64,000 bases of DNA from Quillaja saponaria (Eukaryota > Streptophyta > Magnoliopsida > Fabales > Quillajaceae), in the NCBI GenBank assembly GCA_029379385.1, contig CM055617.1, positions 10,573,532 through 10,637,531 of the forward strand. Reading direction: 5' to 3'. The notes under the pieces are model-generated. The model was not told where the DNA came from, did not search any database, and saw nothing but the letters and a program-made list of their open reading frames with translations. Both the position numbers and the translations under genes were made by a program. Positions 22,901-34,100 of this stretch are shown here, piece after piece (position 1 is the first letter of the stretch; each line of letters begins with the position of its first letter).

Positions 22901-25060
22901 TCAGTAAGCTTGATCATCGAGCACTGAGATGCATATTTATTGGGTACTCTGCTACTCAGAAGAGATACAAATGCTACCATCCTCATATTAGGAAGACTTA
23001 TGTTAGCATGGATGTCACTTTTCATGAATCCAATGCTTATTTCTCCCCGACACTTTTTCAAGAGGAAAGTGACAGTGAGGAAGAGGTGTCTTATGTTAGT
23101 AAGGGGGAGTGGCTACCTAAGTTGTTAATAGAGGACAGAATAAAAGAGAAGGAAGATGAAGCAAAACAAGATGAAAGTATAAACAAGGAGAGTATAGTGG
23201 AAGAAGTGAGAGTTATTGAGATTCATATGAGGCTAGCAAAGCCGAATTTGCTTAAGTATAGCCATAAATGCAAACAACATGGAAAAACAACCATTGAGCC
23301 TACTTTACCTAGCCAAGAGTTCTCTCCAAACCCAGCTTCCACACTGATACAAGCTTGTAAATCTCCTGATGCTATTCCTTCTTTAAATATACCTCATGAT
23401 CCTCTTGTCATTGATGATACTAATGTCCCTATTGCAATTAGAAAAGCAATTAGGACTTGTACTCATCATCCTATTTCTAATCATGTCTCATATAAATCAT
23501 TGTCTCCACACTGTCATCTATGTCTATTCCACAGGGTTAGAAAAAAGCTCTTGCTGATCCTAAATGGGAGGATGCAATGGTTGAGAAAATAAAAGCTTTA
23601 TCCAAGAATGATACTTGGGAGCTTGCTAGTCTCCCTCATGGAAAATGAGTTGTTGGTTATAAATGGGTCTTTACCATTAAAAGGAAAGCTAATGCGACAA
23701 TTAAGAGATATAAAGCGAGACTTGTTGCAAGAGGATTCACTCAAACTTATGGGGTGGATTATCAAAAAATCTTTGCTTCTGTCGCCAATATGAATTCTAT
23801 TAGAGTTCTTATCTCTTGTGCAGTGAATCTTAGTTGGGACTTATAGCAATTGGATGTAAAAAATACTTTCTTGCATGGAGATCTTGCTGAGGAAGTCTAT
23901 ATGGAAATCCCCCTAGGCTTCTCATGTCAAAAGACTATAAGGAAGGTGTGCAAGCTGAAGTAGTCCTTATATGGTCTCAAAGAGTCACTCTGAGCCTGGT
24001 TTGATAGATTTCAAAAAGCGATGCTTTCTTTTGGACACTAATAAAGCAATGCTGATCACACCATGTCTGTAAAACACTGTCATTAGAGGATTACTATTCT
24101 TATTGTCTATGTTGATGATATAGTTGTGACAAATGATAACCTTGCAAAGGTATCCAAGTTGAAAAGTCATCTTGCCAAGGAATTTGAAATCAATTATTTA
24201 GGGAAGCTTTGTTACTTTCTTGGGATTGAAGTTGATCTTTCAAACAATGGTATCTTTCTATCTCAAAGGCAATATGTTCATGATTTGCTAAAGAAGACAA
24301 GTATGCTTGGATGTAGGCCTGCAACTACACCTATTGAGGCAAACCACAAGTTACAAAGTGGAGATGGAGAATATGTTGATAGAGAGAGACACCAACGACT
24401 GGTTGAAAGGCTAATTTATCTATCTCATACTCGTCCAGACATAGTCTATGCTATTTGTGTGGTTAGTTAGTATATGCATGACCCTCATTCCGACCATTTG
24501 GATGCAGTTCATCATATACTGCAATACCTGAAATCTGCACCTGGGAAGAGACTTCTCTTTGAAAACAATAAAAGCTTGAAACTAGAAGCCTATACAGATG
24601 CAGATTAGGCTGGATCACCTGATAATAGAAGGTCTACTTCAGGATATTGCACACTTGTTAGTGGAAACTTAGTGTCATGGAGAAGTAAGAAGTAGACTAT
24701 GGTTGCTAGGTCTAATGCTGAAGCAGAATACAAAGCGATGGCTCACAGGACTTGTGAGTTGTTATGGCTTAAGAAGTTGATGGAAGATCACAAATTATCT
24801 AAGGAAAAACTTCTTCTGCTATATTGTGATAACACTGCTGCAATCAATATAGCACACAACTTAGTTCAGCATAATCATACAAAACACATTAAAATTGATA
24901 GATATTTTATTAAAGAGAAATTAGACTCTCGTCTCATTTTTATACCATTTGTAAGATCTGAAAGCCAATTGGCCAATATCTTTACAAAAGGACTTAGTAA
25001 TGTAGTTTTCTATCCTATTATTTGCAAGATGGGCATGAGAGATATTTATGCACCATCTTA
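19985..25060 (+). pseudogene. Copia gag-pol, multiply interrupted
   Basis: The frame starts at ATG 19985 after a roughly 575-bp leader. Visible landmarks are: gag, with a CX2CX4HX4C zinc knuckle at about 21499-21540; a protease DSGAS motif near 21790; an integrase zinc-binding region near 22200-22340 in which both expected His positions and one Cys have been lost; a reverse transcriptase YVDD motif near 24108; and an RNase H region from about 24590 to the stop at about 25061, with few breaks. Stops are frequent: TAG replaces an expected Gln codon at about 20397, 23960, 24468 and 24694, and TGA replaces an expected Arg codon at about 23648 and 23990. The polyprotein cannot be made. Confidence 0.9.
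20472..21183. mobile_element. hAT-type miniature element nested in copia gag, 712 bp
   Basis: The ends read CAAGGAACTAAAATTC and, on the other strand, CAAGGTTTAAAAATTC. A roughly 26-bp imperfect TIR follows, including TTCGNNTCGAAA-like symmetry. CAAGG fits the C/TA-R-NG terminal consensus of hAT transposons. The flanking 8 bp are ATGAGGAG (20464-20471) and ATCAAGAG (21184-21191), 6 of 8 identical, as expected of an aged 8-bp hAT duplication. Gag homology stops exactly at the left edge and resumes at the right edge in frame. The interior is AT-rich with no coding capacity, so the element was moved in trans. Confidence 0.82.
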
Positions 25061-25068
25061 AGGGAGAG
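25058..25068 (+). promoter_or_regulatory. Copia polypurine tract
   Basis: The purine-rich run 'aagggagag' is directly upstream of the 3' LTR, the expected place for plus-strand priming. Confidence 0.85.
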
Positions 25069-25192
25069 TGTTGTCTATGTGTCTTAAAGAGTAATAAGAG
25101 TGTTTAGGTAATAACCCTTATATAGTATATATCCTAGGATGTACATGATTTTGAATTTGAACGAATACTTTTGATTCACACATAACTAATCA
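25069..25192 (+). repeat. Copia 3' LTR
   Basis: It is 124 bp and aligns without gaps to the 5' LTR with 11 differences by hand count. Seven of these are G in the 5' LTR and A in the 3' LTR. Confidence 0.93.
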
Positions 25193-26445
25193 TATCCACT
25201 GCCCCTAATCTCCATAAGTCAACTCTTCCTCACTATAACTCTCCTCTTGAAGAGATGACTAAGAGAAATAAGCAACGGATTCTCGAAAGGTGACATCCAT
25301 GCTTATAAAAGTCTTCCTGGTAGGTAGGTGATAACACTTATATCCATTTTGAGTTGCAAAGCACCCAATAAAGACACATTTAAGAGCTCTGTTGTTGATA
25401 TCCTTTCTATGCTTATGTACAAAACAGATATACCCAAATACATTAGGAGGAACAATTACCAAGAAGAAGATCCAAAAGGGTCTTACAATCAAGAGCTCGC
25501 AATGACATGCAATTGATAAGATAAGCAGCTAAGAGAATTGTATCCTCCAAAAAAAATTGGAACATTCATAGAAAACATCAAAGACCTTGTATGTCCAAAA
25601 GATGTCAGTTTTTTCATTCTACTGCACCATTCTGAGCAGAGGTATTAACATAACTAGTTTGATAAATTATACCATGATCACAGAGATAATTTTGGAAATA
25701 TCACTCAATATACTCATTATCACTTCTCAAAACTTTTACTTTAGCATCAAACTAAGTGCATCATTTTGTGAAAGCACTAAAACATATCATTTTTTGCACC
25801 CATCAGATATACCCAGATAATTCGACAATAGCAATTGATTAAGGTAACAAACCACTTATAACCAAATAATGAGACAACCCGACTTGGGCCCTAAACATTG
25901 GAATGAATAAGCACAAATGGAAAAGCACTCTTATTGTTCCTAGCAAGGGTAAGAGGAGCACATGTTTCACAAAATCACAAACATCACAAGTCAAATGGTT
26001 CAAAGTATATTGCTTGAGTAAATTAGGAAACAAATTTCCTAAAACCAAAAAGGATGTGTATCCTAACTGACGATGGCATTGAACCAACTCTTGCTAAAAA
26101 AAAGTGGTAGAACTATTTTGAAGAGGCTGACCACAAGTATCAACTTCAGACAAAATCCCATGACCATATTCCAACAAATACAACCTATCATGCTCTCTAC
26201 CATAGTCAATTGTTTTTCCCATTTCGAATTCCTGAAAGGCATAGCAACATCAATCAAAAATTGCTCTACAATTTAAATATTTAGTAATAGAAGTCATAGA
26301 TAAAAAATTTGTGGAGAACTTAGGACATGAAGAACAAAGGATAAGGTTAAGGAATGAGTACAACAAATGGAATCTTTCCCTGAAATTGATGACAAAGAAC
26401 CATCAGATGCTTGAATCTTTTCTTTATCTTAGCAAGGCGAATAAT
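25193..26445 (-). pseudogene. Inverted fragment of a related copia element (protease-integrase part)
   Basis: Read on the minus strand from about 26445 to 25205, the sequence parallels the first copia copy from the end of protease (ASDGSLSSIS-like) through the integrase N terminus (LVLGNLFPNLLKQYTLNHL, with the CDVC pair retained) to the region after the integrase core (ALKCVFIG, YKCYH, SMDVTF). Similarity to the first copy ends near 25200. No LTR, RT or RNase H of this copy is seen. Frameshifts and stops are frequent. It is a related but separate element in opposite orientation, and the first copy inserted at its truncated edge. Confidence 0.85.
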
Positions 26446-26714
26446 TGCTTACAAGCCGAATAATTAAAGAGTCAAACTCGAATCGAGTTTTGAACTACTT
26501 TTCTCGGTTTCAACATTACATGACTAACATCTTATTTAGTAGTACCCCCTAACAAAATGACCAATTTTGAATACTTGAATCCTCCATTATTAGTTGTATA
26601 GTATTAAAACTCGTTCTTAGAATTTTAGGTAATAGCTTATCCTATTGTTATTTGGTTGGTTTAAATTGTTGGACGACTACTTAGATATAATTTTGTTTAT
26701 TTAACTATAAAATT
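26446..26714. other. Short intergenic stretch, nothing recognised
   Basis: The stretch lies between the copia fragment and the tRNA-like relic. No motif is seen. Confidence 0.4.
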
Positions 26715-26719
26715 AACTC

Positions 26720-26792
26720 TTTGTTGTAGACCAGTTGGTTAGGATACTTGTTGCTTCCTCAAGAGACCACGTTATTACTGATATTAATTTTA
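26720..26792 (+). pseudogene. Decayed tRNA-Glu-like duplicate
   Basis: The first half, 'ttgttgtagaccagttggtt' followed by 'aggatac', nearly copies the tRNA-Glu gene 95 bp downstream, including the 'aactct' just before it. The anticodon stem is lost, and the T-arm has decayed beyond pairing. The A-box-like part remains. It is a dead tandem duplicate. Confidence 0.7.
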
Positions 26793-26814
26793 TTTGTTGC
26801 TTACCAAGCAACTC

Positions 26815-26887
26815 TCCGTTGTAGTCTAGTTGGTTAGGATACTCGGCTCTCACCCGAGAGACCCGGGTTCAAGTCCCGGCAACGGAA
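26815..26887 (+). tRNA. tRNA-Glu (anticodon CUC)
   Basis: The cloverleaf can be folded by eye. The acceptor stem TCCGTTG pairs with CAACGGA. The D-arm is TAGTCTAGTTGGTTAGGATA. The anticodon stem CTCGG/CCGAG holds the loop CTCTCAC with anticodon CTC. The T-arm is CCGGG-TTCAAGT-CCCGG. The discriminator base is A. There is no intron and no encoded CCA, as is normal for a nuclear plant gene. Both internal Pol III boxes are intact. It supplies Glu-tRNA for GAG codons. Confidence 0.97.
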
Positions 26888-26894
26888 CATTGAG

Positions 26895-26899
26895 TTTTT
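26895..26899 (+). terminator. Pol III T-run terminator
   Basis: TTTTT lies 7 bases after the tRNA, followed by more T-runs ('cttttgttttttatttg'). Confidence 0.8.
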
Positions 26900-28170
26900 C
26901 TTTTGTTTTTTATTTGTTTTTCTTACTATAATTTGACAAAATTGTTTGCCATCAATCATGTTCTTATGAATTTTCGGAACTATAATGTTGTTGCTTCTTC
27001 TCCTTCCTTCTCTCGTCATCCTCCTTCGTCTTGCAGTGTATGACTGTTGCATATTGTCTACTCTTAGATCTGATTTTAGGAAACCTTTGGTTAAAATGCT
27101 TCACTATAATTGCTATACCAAGTTATCCAACTTTTCTTTTTATGTGCTTCCGAAATATTTTCCAAAACAGCACTTCCTTGATACAATAATATGGAGTCTG
27201 GACCATAAGTTTACTTGTGTCTAACTCCGTTGTAAACATTGCTTATATTTGGTTATATCAGTTTATAGACTCTTGAAGATTAATCGCCAATTTCAAAATT
27301 TTCTTTCCCTGATTCAAATTGCTAAAGTGACAGAAATAAAGTTTTCTTTCTTTTAATTTACAAAACAATCTTCTTTTGGGTTTCAGAATAATGTTATTTT
27401 TAACTTGGGAGCTTTTTCTTGTTCCAGGAAAAAAAAATAAAAAAAATCCATGCAAATATATGTAGTCTAAGGACTTCCGATTGGCCTTGCCAAGGTTTGC
27501 TGTACTCAAGCCTAGTGCTAAGAGAATAACTAGTGATTTTGAAATGGTATTTGGCTTGATTTCGAGATTAAGAGCTTGAGATTGACTTACATTGATACAT
27601 AGCTAAATTCCTTGAATTTCTTCATAGATTCTTAAAAAATCTAAATTGAAAGATGATACAATTCAATAGAACAAGCCTTTACATGACATCGTTACAGTAT
27701 AATCTCTCTCTGGGGTCCCAGAGAGTGAGAGTTTGTAACATGGGAGAACGGGGGAGCAAAGTTCAATATTTTTCAAGGTCAGCATAACACAGAAGGACAC
27801 GCTCAACCATCTTTGAAGCTAAAATGCTACTTGAAATTGCTGAAGGATATTTCATCAGGGGGGCAAGAACTTACAACTAGAAATGAGAAAAAGAATCATG
27901 TATGGCACCCAGTTTTGTTGCTTTTTTAACAGCCTGCTAAGTGAAGTAGAGAACCCTAATTGGTATGCATGATCTACAAAGTCTTCATGAAACTATTTTT
28001 GACAAGGACTAGGGACAGCCTCTTCTCAAATTAGTCAATTCTAGCGGACATAATCATGATTTTTCTTCTGCACCGTTAGTCTTCCTGTAAATGGTTTAGT
28101 TTTACAGTCAATCAAAATATTTCAATGCAAATGCTAAACGCTGCCATGGAAATAACTGAATGTCAAGTAC
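26900..28170. other. Downstream flank of DTD gene / tRNA; no further gene seen
   Basis: The stretch contains the presumed 3' UTR of the DTD gene on the minus strand (just below 28171) and otherwise intergenic sequence. A small hairpin, CTCTCTGGG with CCCAGAGAG, lies near 27706-27726. The short open frames here show no motif. Confidence 0.45.
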
Positions 28171-31100
28171 TCACTTGGGGGATTGTGAATCGAGCTGCAT
28201 TGTGACTGGTCCATCATTAACCAAATTGACCTTCATAACACCACAAGAATGAGAATGATTCACGTACCCGAATATCAGATTACCAACAACACCAAAAATA
28301 ATAAGAAAGGAAAGTCAAAAACTACAACCATTAACCAACACAAAACCAGTTGAGATAGCCTTACCTTCATCATTGCTCCGAATAAACCATCTACACAAGA
28401 ATAAAAAGCTGAATCAATGTACAAAACAACTATGGTTTTCTAGCAGAACAAAATTCAGCTAACTCAAACACTGAGTACAACGTAACAACCAATACAGAAT
28501 AGTGATTAGTGACACAACAGGAGCATGTATCAATTCAATCAGAACATCAAACTCCTTTTACCCACCCATCCCTTCCCCCCTCTTTCTGCCAAAAGTGTAG
28601 GGAAGAAGTAGATTAGGTATCTGGGGGAAAATATTAATTTTCTTTTATTCATATCCAGTTTTTTGGAAGAAGAGAATCAAACAATTCCCAACCATTTTAT
28701 TCTGAACTGTAGTTTCTAGGGAATGATGCTGATAGCATGAGCTAGAGGCAAATGAAGCAATAGTAGCATATAAGACTGTGGAAGCATCAAATGACTATCA
28801 CAGAATGTGGTCATAGTTCCCATCAGATCAACTCAGATAATCATCAAAAGCTCTATTTGTTTCAAGTGTTAGATGTTAAAGTGCGCTTACTTCCCATTGA
28901 CCACAGTATGATAGTCCACATATTAAATCTTATTCAATGTTGCATAAGAAACTAAGTAACAGCTGAGAGTAGTCATAATTTAAGAGAGGAGCAAACACGC
29001 AGATCACAAAATTCTCCATTAACTTATCATAATACTCATGAGCATTAGTTGTTCAATGCCTGAGATGTTTTGCATTGCATTGCATTATAAGAACAAAAGT
29101 AGTGCCATTGTCATACAACAGTGTCATTTCTCTAACTAATGAAGTAAGTTTGAAAAAGCTTACCTTTTATTGATTCTGGATTATATGATATGCGAAACCT
29201 GTCAACTAAAGAAGCATAAAAGGGCTTTGCTCTCTCAGGTGGCATTGCCACGTGAAAATCTGGCTTGTTACCCTTCAAGAATCCATACAATGTAAACTGA
29301 CTCACTGTTTCACACCCATATAGAAGTATTAGCAAAATCAACTAAAACCCAGTACTTCAATTTTTGTTTTTGCATTTCTTCTTTTTGAAATCATAGATTG
29401 GGTACCTAGTAGAACTTGATAATTCCTCTGCATTACCTGCGAGTTTGCCAGAAACCATATGAAAATAAAAATAAAAATTACACTGCTATTTTCATTAGGG
29501 AAATAGAGAGAAATTGGGAATTACGTTTTGGTCCCATCCTTTGCCTGTATTTTCATTAGGGAACAATCTCATATTTAGGACCTTGCGACATCTTGAAAAA
29601 AAAGAAAAAAAAATCAATCTTCTAGAAAATTTGTGGGCCTTTCTACCAGAATATATTGATTTTTTTTTTTAAATCACTCAAATGCATCGAAAACTTTTTT
29701 AAAGAGTTAAATACCCCTGTTTTTGAATTTGTGTCTTCAAAACACAATTTCATAGTGAATTTGTATTTTGAAGACACAAATTCAGGATGCCATGTCAACC
29801 ACACATGCCATATAAGAATACATTGTTGGCACTTGAATTCGTGGGTTCAACCCACAAAATCCAATTTGAGTTTTAAACCCAACCCAAATTGAAACCCTAA
29901 ATCCCTATTTCCTTCCCTTCACTAGCAAATATGTGCGTCTTGTACTTTTCAAAAATCCAACGCTTCTCGGCTTGTGCAACCAGCTTCAGAGTCCTTTACC
30001 TGGGATTTTCATCGTTAATAAAAACTCAAGTTTATTTCTCTCAGTGCTCTGCCCAGACACAAAACAGAGGAAGAGACTGTAGAGAGAGACTTTATCCCTC
30101 TTCAAACGTTAAATCTAATGAAACTTGAAGTAGCCGACAGACTTTCTTGACGGAATCCCATTTCTTTTCTTCACCTTCTTCACTCTGAAATTTTAAACAC
30201 TGATGGCTTTCCTGGCAGCTACTCTCTCTGTATCTAGCAAAAACAACTAGATGTGTTATTTTTGAATTTGATGTTGCTTCAGCTTCAGAGTCCTTCACCT
30301 GCTTCATCTGCATTTGGTAATTTTAACTACTCTAACTCTCTTGTTCATTAGGAATAGCCCATTGATCCTTTTGTTGTTATGCTCTCTTTGTCTGTTGATG
30401 ATTGACAAGATCCATGATTATTTTACAGCAAATTACCATAAGATCTATGTGTATTATTTTTTTGAATCAATTAGAACATCTGTGGACGTCATTAAGGAAC
30501 AATCATGTGAAAGATTTAGAGTCTGCACTCACTCCCTTGTGATTGATTTACAATTATCTTTCACTGTTGCTACTTTTTTTTTTTTTTTTTTCTAATCATC
30601 TTTGGATGCTAATGTGATTTGTTGAAAAACTTACAGGCTGGCCTAATTTATTTATTTTTATGAATTTTCGGTTTTCTAGTTTTTTGAAATTTCAACAAAG
30701 GTACAATAATTGTTCAAATTCTTGCATTAGGATTAAGTGAATCATATTATTGAGTTAGATATTAGTGAATTTTGGAAAGATCTTACAGAAATTTCTAAAT
30801 TTTAGGGCTTCTCCTTTTTAAATATAAAATTTCAATCTAGTCATTATTTTTTATTTTGTCCATTTAATCAATAATTTCCTCAAATTGCTAAAATATTTAT
30901 CAAGTCTTCTTAAATTTAAATGACATGCCAGTTGTCAATGTTAGGTATATAAAGGATGAAATACTGATTTTATGTTGGTTTGACTTTGATGGATTATTTT
31001 TCTTTCTTCAACATAGTGCTCTTATTTCCTAAAATATTATAATAATAGTTTGAATTTTCAACTGAACATATATATTGAAAATGACAGTAAATCTAATATC

Positions 31101-34100
31101 CAAATGTTATAAAAACTATCCTCATAATGGTCATCTTATTTGATAAGTATCAATTATATAAGTATTGGCTGCAGTTGCTTTATCTTAATTCAGCATATTA
31201 TTTTCAATTATTCAGGAGCCCATTGCAATCAAGCTCATACAAGTTGAAGTGTGAAAAAGAATCTTTGAATTATAGGTAGTTCCTGAAACATAGTATTTGA
31301 TGTTTTCAATTTTCTAATTATTTCATTCAATAAAGTTTATTTTAAATTTATTCAACGAAGAGTTAAAGAGATAATTATGATTCTAGTTTGCATGTATATT
31401 GGTTTTCCATGGCACCAATCTTATTTTTCAATTATGGATGAATGTCATAATTACAATTGTTTTAGAGTTTGTACTATTGTTGACTCTAATATTTAATGGA
31501 CTTTTCTACTAATGAAATTTTTTTTTCCCATTTATTATTGTTTGTCATGGTTTATACATGCCATGTCACGGTTTTATGACTAAAATTTATTGAATTTTAT
31601 TGGAACAGGATAGAATATGGGAGATAGTGTACTAATTGCGTGTTATATGAATGGTGAAATGAAAGTGGGTTCAGACGGGGTTGATTATAATTGTCCCCCG
31701 ATTAAGTTTTTGAGAATACAAATGGGGATAAATTATGAACAATTTCACGCTCCTTTGTGTAAAGCCTTGCATATTGATTGCATAAATGGATATTTGAAAA
31801 TTCTTTGTCGACATCTGTTCTATTTTCAAAATGCAGTCAAATACCAACCCATTAATGCTAGCGATGATGAGGATTTGGAAACTATGCTTCAATTTTTCTT
31901 GAGCCAAGGAAAGTCATATTCACTTGAATTATATTTAGAGAAATATTATCTTCCAGATGTGTCAATGAGTCATCACAGAATTTCTTATACAGAACAAACC
32001 CCAAATCTTGTTCAACAGGAAGATATCGAGCATCATACAACTCAATCGTCAATTGCCTATGAGGTTTCACAACATGGCACAATTCCTTCTTTAACTGATT
32101 TTCACCTACAAGTTGAAATTTATGACAACCCTTATGTAAATGTATTTATGCATAATGTCAGTGATGATGATCACCCAGTTGCAAACAATGATTCTGAAAA
32201 TGATGATGATCCAGAATTTGCTGAGGAAGATATATTCAACGAATATGTTCCTACTGAATATTTTACTGAAGTTAACATTGAGGGAGCATTTGCAACTGAC
32301 AACGATCATGCAGTTAGAAGTCTGTGGTCAATACATGAGGAGTTGCATGAGAAGCAGATATTTGCCACACAAACCGACATTAAAAAAGCTGTTAAGTATT
32401 GGCATATCATGAAGCATGTGGCATTTATAGTGGATAAGTCTGATAAGAGCAAATGGGTTCTTAAATGCATGGCCCACAATCAAGGATGCAAATGGATGTT
32501 ACGTGCAATTAAAAGTAAAAAGTCTAAAAAATTTGTTATAGAAAAAATAGTTGGTCCACATACATGTGTTTATCCTTGCTTGTCACAGTATAACCTAGAC
32601 AAAGGATTGATAGCTAATTTTATTAAAAACACAATATTTGCCGATCTATCAACACTTGGAGCTGTGTTGCGCAGTTTGGTGAAAGACAAATTTGGTTATC
32701 TTGCACATATGAAAAAGATATGGGATGCTAAAAAGAAGGCAATAGAGTTGGTTTTTGGTTCATAGGAGGGATCTTACAACCAATTGCCTAAGTACTTAAA
32801 TGCAATACGAGCTAGAAATCCTGGGACCAGATTTGAGTGGAAGACATACGCAAGAGACAATTCAAGTGAGGTTATCTTTCATAGGGTTTTTTGGGCATTT
32901 GGACCATCCATAGAGGCATTCAAGCATTTTAGGCCAATAATCCAAATTGATGGTACTTTTCTATATGGAAAGTATAAGGAAAAGTTATTGATAGCATGAG
33001 GGGTGGATGGTGCCAATCATGTGATGCCACTTGCATTTGCAGTTGTCGAGGAGGAGAGCAAAGATAGTTGGTCATGGTTCCTTCTATGCTTGCGTGTACA
33101 TGTTACTCAGCGTGATGGTATTTGCTTAATATCTGATCGTCATTCAGGAATAATAGCTGATATGAAAGATCCTAGTGTTGGTTGGACAGAACCACATGCT
33201 TATCATCGTTATTGCTTGAGGCATGTTGCTAGTAATTTTCATACTGCCAAGAAAAATAGCGCCGCAAAAAACTTGGTGATGAAAGCTGGGTACCAAGTAC
33301 AACCTCGTAAGTTTGCAAAGTGTATGGAAGAGTTGAGTAAATTAGGGCCAGACTTGGTGACTTTGATTGCCGATATCCCTGCTGAGAAATGGACATTGGC
33401 ATATGATGGTGGCAAGCGCTTTGGCTTTATGACCACTAATGTAGGTGAGTGTTTCAATAATGTATTAAAAGGTGCTAGACAAGTTCCCATCACTACCATG
33501 GTGCGATTGACTTACTACTGTTGCGTCAATTATTTTGTCAAAGTTCGTAGTGAGACAACAGCTGACTTGACTGCAGGACATATGTATACTGAAAAGGTGC
33601 GTGAAAGGCTTCAAAAGTGGAAAGATAGAGCTAGTGGGCATACTGTTACATGGTTTAATCCGGTAGTTGGAAAGTGTGAAATTGTAACACAATATCGGGG
33701 TTGGACACGTGGAAAGGGCGACAACCGACATAAAGTGAGTTTAGGTGATCCTTATTGCTCGTGCCTCAAGTTCCAATACTATAATATTTCTTGCTCCCAT
33801 GCCATAGCAGCTTATAGTAGTTCTCACATTGACTACCACCAACATGTGGGCTATTGGTATAGCTTAGCACATCAAGAATTGGTGTACAATCCACAATTTG
33901 AGATTATAATGCATGATGATGAATGGCCTGAATATAACTTTCCACACATGCACCCCGATGTCACTAAATTGCGACAAAAAGGTAGGCCACGTTCATCTCG
34001 GTTACGAAATGAAATGGACTGGGTGGAGAATCTGAGGAAAACCCGATGCGAAATATGTCGAGAAGAGGGTCACTATAGAAAGAAATGTCCCAATGTTACA

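Larger units (their letters stand above)
19274..25192 (+). mobile_element. Complete but dead Ty1-copia LTR retrotransposon, 5,919 bp
   Basis: LTRs of 124 bp each lie at 19274-19397 and 25069-25192, both starting TGTTG and ending ATCA. They differ at 11 positions by hand count. The flanks carry a 5-bp target duplication with one mismatch (TATCT at 19269-19273, TATCC at 25193-25197). A primer-binding site and a polypurine tract are present. The order gag, protease, integrase, reverse transcriptase, RNase H identifies Ty1-copia. Many in-frame stops and some frameshifts make it non-autonomous. A 712-bp hAT miniature element is nested in gag. It is an old relic and I do not treat any of its frames as a working gene. 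Confidence 0.95.

Noticed and set aside
22663..23061. 132-codon minus-strand frame as a gene
   Set aside because: It is antisense to the copia integrase region, whose + strand reading is clearly the homologous one.
31671..32309. Several minus-strand frames under the transposase
   Set aside because: They are antisense shadows of the transposase coding sequence.
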